24,788 bases of DNA from JADFOJ01 sp041580235 (GTDB lineage Bacteria; Planctomycetota; Phycisphaerae; Phycisphaerales; SM1A02), in assembly GCA_041580235.1 (NCBI GenBank), contig JBFGEG010000051.1:1-24788 (forward strand), given 5' to 3'. Under the pieces are notes generated by a model. The model did not search any database. It was not told the DNA's origin and saw only the letters and a list, made by a program, of their open reading frames with translations. Both the position numbers and the translations under genes were made by a program. This document shows positions 22,390-24,788 of the stretch, in pieces (the first letter of the stretch is position 1; each line of letters begins with the position of its first letter).

Positions 22390-22926
22390 GTGAGCACACC
22401 GGGCCAAGGCTTGACGGACCTCGTCCGCGCCGCGAGAGGCGGCGACCGGGAGGCCTTCGGCGAGCTGCACCGGCGGTTCGCCCCGATGGTGCACGGCATC
22501 CTCCTGGCCCGAGTTCCCGTTCAGGAGGCGGATGACATCGTGCAGGACGTCTTTCTCCACGCGCTGGGCAAGCTCCGGGGGCTGCGTGAGCCCGAGGCGA
22601 TCGGACCGTGGCTGGCGACCATCGCCCGCAACTTCTCCGTCCGGTTCCACCGGCGAAGGCGACGCAGCGCCCCGCTGCCCGACGATCCGGTCGCGACGCC
22701 CGAGGCGGAGGGATGCGAATCGACGGCGCACGAGGCCGCGGCCGCGCTGGCCGCGATCAGGCGTCTGCCCCAGGCCTATCAGGAGACGCTGATCCTGCGG
22801 CTTGTCGAGGGGCTGACGGGGCCCCAGATCGCCGCGGGCACGGGGCTCACGCCCGGCTCGGTGCGGGTGAACCTGCACCGCGGGATGAAGCTGCTGCGTC
22901 GCGAGCTTCCGGAGGATCGGCCATGA
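22390..22926 (+). CDS. ECF-family RNA polymerase sigma factor (RpoE-like)
   Basis: 178 residues from GTG 22390; no strong Shine-Dalgarno sequence is seen. Region 2 spans about residues 9-90: LVRAARGGDREAFGELHRRF, then EADDIVQDVFLHALGKL and IGPWLATIARNFSVRFHRRR. Region 4 spans about 115-172: AIRRLPQAYQETLILRLVEG, then TGPQIAAGTGLTPGSVRVNL and HRGMKLLRREL. Region 3 is absent, as expected for ECF sigma factors. It directs RNA polymerase to a special promoter set. The stop overlaps the next gene's ATG as ATGA, so the FecR-like protein is its coupled partner and probable regulator. Confidence 0.95.
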   Translation: MSTPGQGLTDLVRAARGGDREAFGELHRRFAPMVHGILLARVPVQEADDIVQDVFLHALGKLRGLREPEAIGPWLATIARNFSVRFHRRRRRSAPLPDDPVATPEAEGCESTAHEAAAALAAIRRLPQAYQETLILRLVEGLTGPQIAAGTGLTPGSVRVNLHRGMKLLRRELPEDRP

Positions 22927-23846
22927 CCGACGACTACCTGTGGGACCGGACGGGGTCGATCGATCGCGACGTCGAACGGCTCGAGACGACGCTGGCGACG
23001 CTGCGGTACCGCGGCGACGCGCCGGTGCCGCCGGCGGCGATGCTCGGTCGCGCCCGGACATGGCTTGGTGTGGCCGCCGTGCTCGCCGTGGGGATCGGAA
23101 TCGGCTGGATGGTGCTCCGCACGACGCTCGCGCCGCCGATCGAGGTGCAGACGGTGACCGGGACCGCCACCATCGACGGCCGCCCCGCGCTCGACGGGCA
23201 GCGACTCGACACCGGCAGCTGGCTGACGACGGGCACCAACGCGAAGGTCCGGGTGCGTATCGCCGACATCGGCCACGTCACCGTCTACGCCGACACGCGT
23301 CTCGGCCTGCAGGAGACCAAGGCAGGCCTCGTTCACCGTCTGCGGCTCGATCACGGCACGATCGACGCGTTGATCACCGCGCCGCCGAGGCTGTTTGTCG
23401 TCTCCACGCCGTCAGCGCTGGCCGTGGACCTCGGCTGCGCCTACCGGCTGGAGGTGGACGCGTCGGGCGAGGGCCTGATCTCGGTCGCGCTGGGTTCGGT
23501 GGCCCTGGAGGGCGACGGGTACGTGGCGACCGTCCCGGAGGGCGCCCGGTGCCGGCTCTACGCCAACCGCGGACCGGGCATCCCCTGGTTCACCGATGCT
23601 CCCGACGCGTTGAAACGGGCGATCGAGCCGCTCTCCGTCACGGAGATCCTGGACCACGCGCGGCCGCGGGACGTGCTCACCCTGTGGCATCTGCTGTGGC
23701 ACGTGGACGCCGCCCGCCGGTCCGAGGTCATCGATCGAATGATCGATCTGGTCGGGATTCCGCCCGGTCTTGACCCCGATCGGGCGCGGCAGCTTGATCG
23801 TGACGCCCTGCAGGCGTGGTGGGACGACATCGAGCTCGACTGGTGA
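22923..23846 (+). CDS. FecR-domain single-pass membrane protein, probable sigma-factor regulator
   Basis: 307 residues. The ATG is embedded in the sigma factor's stop (ATGA), fixing the start. A ~45-residue cytoplasmic head precedes one membrane helix at about 47-66 (TWLGVAAVLAVGIGIGWMVL). An extracytoplasmic FecR-like domain follows: VQTVTGTATIDGRP, then LDTGSWLTTGTNAKVRVRIA, DTRLGLQETK and VVSTPSALAVDLGCAYRLEV. The tail is charged and helical. Coupling to the ECF gene suggests it senses an outside signal and controls sigma availability. The head lacks the HxxxCxxC zinc motif of ZAS anti-sigma factors. No TonB receptor follows, unlike the classical fec locus. It ends 3 nt from the convergent dehydrogenase gene. 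Confidence 0.85.
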   Translation: MTDDYLWDRTGSIDRDVERLETTLATLRYRGDAPVPPAAMLGRARTWLGVAAVLAVGIGIGWMVLRTTLAPPIEVQTVTGTATIDGRPALDGQRLDTGSWLTTGTNAKVRVRIADIGHVTVYADTRLGLQETKAGLVHRLRLDHGTIDALITAPPRLFVVSTPSALAVDLGCAYRLEVDASGEGLISVALGSVALEGDGYVATVPEGARCRLYANRGPGIPWFTDAPDALKRAIEPLSVTEILDHARPRDVLTLWHLLWHVDAARRSEVIDRMIDLVGIPPGLDPDRARQLDRDALQAWWDDIELDW

Positions 23847-23849
23847 CCG

Positions 23850-24788
23850 TCACGTCTCGAACGTGATGCCCTGGGCCAGCGGCAGCTCGTCGCCGAAGTT
23901 GATCGTGCATGTCTGGCGACGCATGTACGCCCGCCACGCATCGGAGCCCGATTCACGGCCGCCGCCGGTGTCCTTCTCGCCGCCGAAGGCGCCGCCGATC
24001 TCCGCCCCGCTGGTGCCCAGGTTGACGTTGGCGATGCCGCAGTCCGAGCCGTCGACGGACAGAAAACGCTCTGCGGACTTCAGCGATCCCGTGAAGATGG
24101 CACTGGACAAGCCCTGACCGACCGCGTTGTGCAGCGCGATCGCCTCCTCGAGATCGCCGAACTCGTACATATAAAGGATGGGGGCGAACGTCTCCTCCCA
24201 TGCCACTTCCGGGTCCGCCCCCTCGGGAACACGCACGAGGGTCGGCTCCACGAAGTGCCCCGGAGCGTTCGCCCGGCGGGCGATGCCCTCCAGGCCGCCG
24301 CACAGCACCTCCAGGCTCTCCGCCTCGATACGAAGCAGCGCCGCGTGCATGTTCTCCACGGCCTGGTGACTGATGAGCGGCCCCATGAGCGTGGAAGGAT
24401 CCAGCGGATCACCGATGGTCACGGATCGGTACGCCTCGACGAGCCGCGTGGTGAGCGTGTCGACGATGTCGCGATGGACCAGGAGCCGGCGGGTGGTCGT
24501 GCACCGCTGGCCCGCGGTCCCCACCGCCCCGAAGAGAATCGCTCTCAGGGCGAGCTGCAGGTCCGCATCGGGCATCACGATGACCGCGTTGTTCCCGCCG
24601 AGCTCCAGCAGGGTGCGTCCCAGCCGCTCCGCGACGGCCGCGCCGACGACGCGGCCCATGCGGCAGGAGCCCGTCGCGCTGACGAGCGGCAGCCGCCGGT
24701 CGGCGCTCATGGCGTTGCCGACCTCCTCGTCGGTGCCGATCACGAGGCTGAAGATGTCGCAGGGGTCGAGCTCGCCGGCGACGAAGAC
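23850..24788 (-). CDS. ALDH7-type aldehyde dehydrogenase, likely alpha-aminoadipic semialdehyde dehydrogenase (5' partial)
   Basis: The frame stays open to the window edge, so the N-terminal part is missing; about 312 C-terminal residues are visible. Motifs are ATGSCRMG (NAD-binding TGS), LLELGGNNAVIVMPDADL with the general-base Glu, and GTAGQRCTTTRRL with the catalytic Cys. EETFAPILYMYEF, GLSSAIFT and GGAFGGEKDTGGGRESGSDA follow. These, with the end MRRQTCTINFGDELPLAQGI, match the antiquitin/AmaB group closely. The enzyme oxidises 2-aminoadipate 6-semialdehyde (or a related aldehyde) with NAD+, as in lysine catabolism. The exact substrate cannot be set from sequence alone. It is convergent with the FecR-like gene at a 3-nt gap. 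Confidence 0.93.
   Translation of the reverse strand, partial: VFVAGELDPCDIFSLVIGTDEEVGNAMSADRRLPLVSATGSCRMGRVVGAAVAERLGRTLLELGGNNAVIVMPDADLQLALRAILFGAVGTAGQRCTTTRRLLVHRDIVDTLTTRLVEAYRSVTIGDPLDPSTLMGPLISHQAVENMHAALLRIEAESLEVLCGGLEGIARRANAPGHFVEPTLVRVPEGADPEVAWEETFAPILYMYEFGDLEEAIALHNAVGQGLSSAIFTGSLKSAERFLSVDGSDCGIANVNLGTSGAEIGGAFGGEKDTGGGRESGSDAWRAYMRRQTCTINFGDELPLAQGITFET

Noticed and set aside
1..24788. CRISPR array, insertion sequence, prophage or integrated element
   Set aside because: I saw no spaced direct-repeat array, transposase, integrase or tRNA-end duplication. The tRNA has no attachment-site copy in view.

Overview
The window is GC-rich bacterial DNA that most resembles a Planctomycetota genome, probably Phycisphaerae or a relative. 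The evidence is: several FG-GAP/VCBS propeller proteins of the CRTAC1 (ASPIC/UnbV) type; a secreted propeller ending in a Cys-flanked dockerin-like EF-hand pair that closes in WGPC; a large prepilin-like protein with an FTIIELLVV signal; and an ECF sigma/FecR pair. These are family-level impressions made by eye, with no database search. Genes are packed tightly. Most neighbours overlap by 1-4 bases or lie within 10 bases, and no clear intrinsic terminator was found.

Layout. 1-2133 (+): a 5'-truncated CRTAC1-type protein and a COX2-like cupredoxin lipoprotein that has lost most CuA ligands. 2112-3299 (-): a beta-helix lipoprotein whose 3' end overlaps the cupredoxin gene. 3334-6779 (+): a complete CRTAC1-type lipoprotein translationally coupled to a TPR protein. 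6783-9385 (-): a two-gene operon of a dockerin-tailed FG-GAP propeller followed by a prepilin-like protein, with a good promoter overlapped by a 10-bp tandem repeat. 9644-9716 (-): tRNA-Thr(UGU). 9870-10097 (-): a small membrane protein. 10217-12187 (-): mnmG. 12322-14402 (+): a DUF222-like/HNH nuclease fused to a RuvB-like AAA+ core. Its lid is missing and its RuvB winged-helix domain continues in another frame. 14403-20260 (-): pntAA-pntAB-pntB-korA-korB. 20318-22341 (+): an FHA-GspE fusion and a 106-residue unknown. 22390-23846 (+): ECF sigma factor and FecR-like membrane protein. 23850-24788 (-): the 3' part of an ALDH7-type semialdehyde dehydrogenase.

How the genes work together. The pnt/kor block looks like one redox module. 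2-Oxoacid:ferredoxin oxidoreductase makes or uses reduced ferredoxin and CoA thioesters, and the proton-pumping transhydrogenase balances NADH against NADPH. The first third of the window encodes exported proteins (lipoproteins, propellers, a TPR protein and a prepilin-like protein). The FHA-GspE protein could power a related secretion or pilus machine, although it is not adjacent to them.

The most unusual items are the HNH-RuvB fusion with its split winged helix and three copies of a 14-bp palindrome, the degenerate CuA protein, and TANNNT hexamers placed 6-13 nt before several start codons, which suggests leaderless transcripts.
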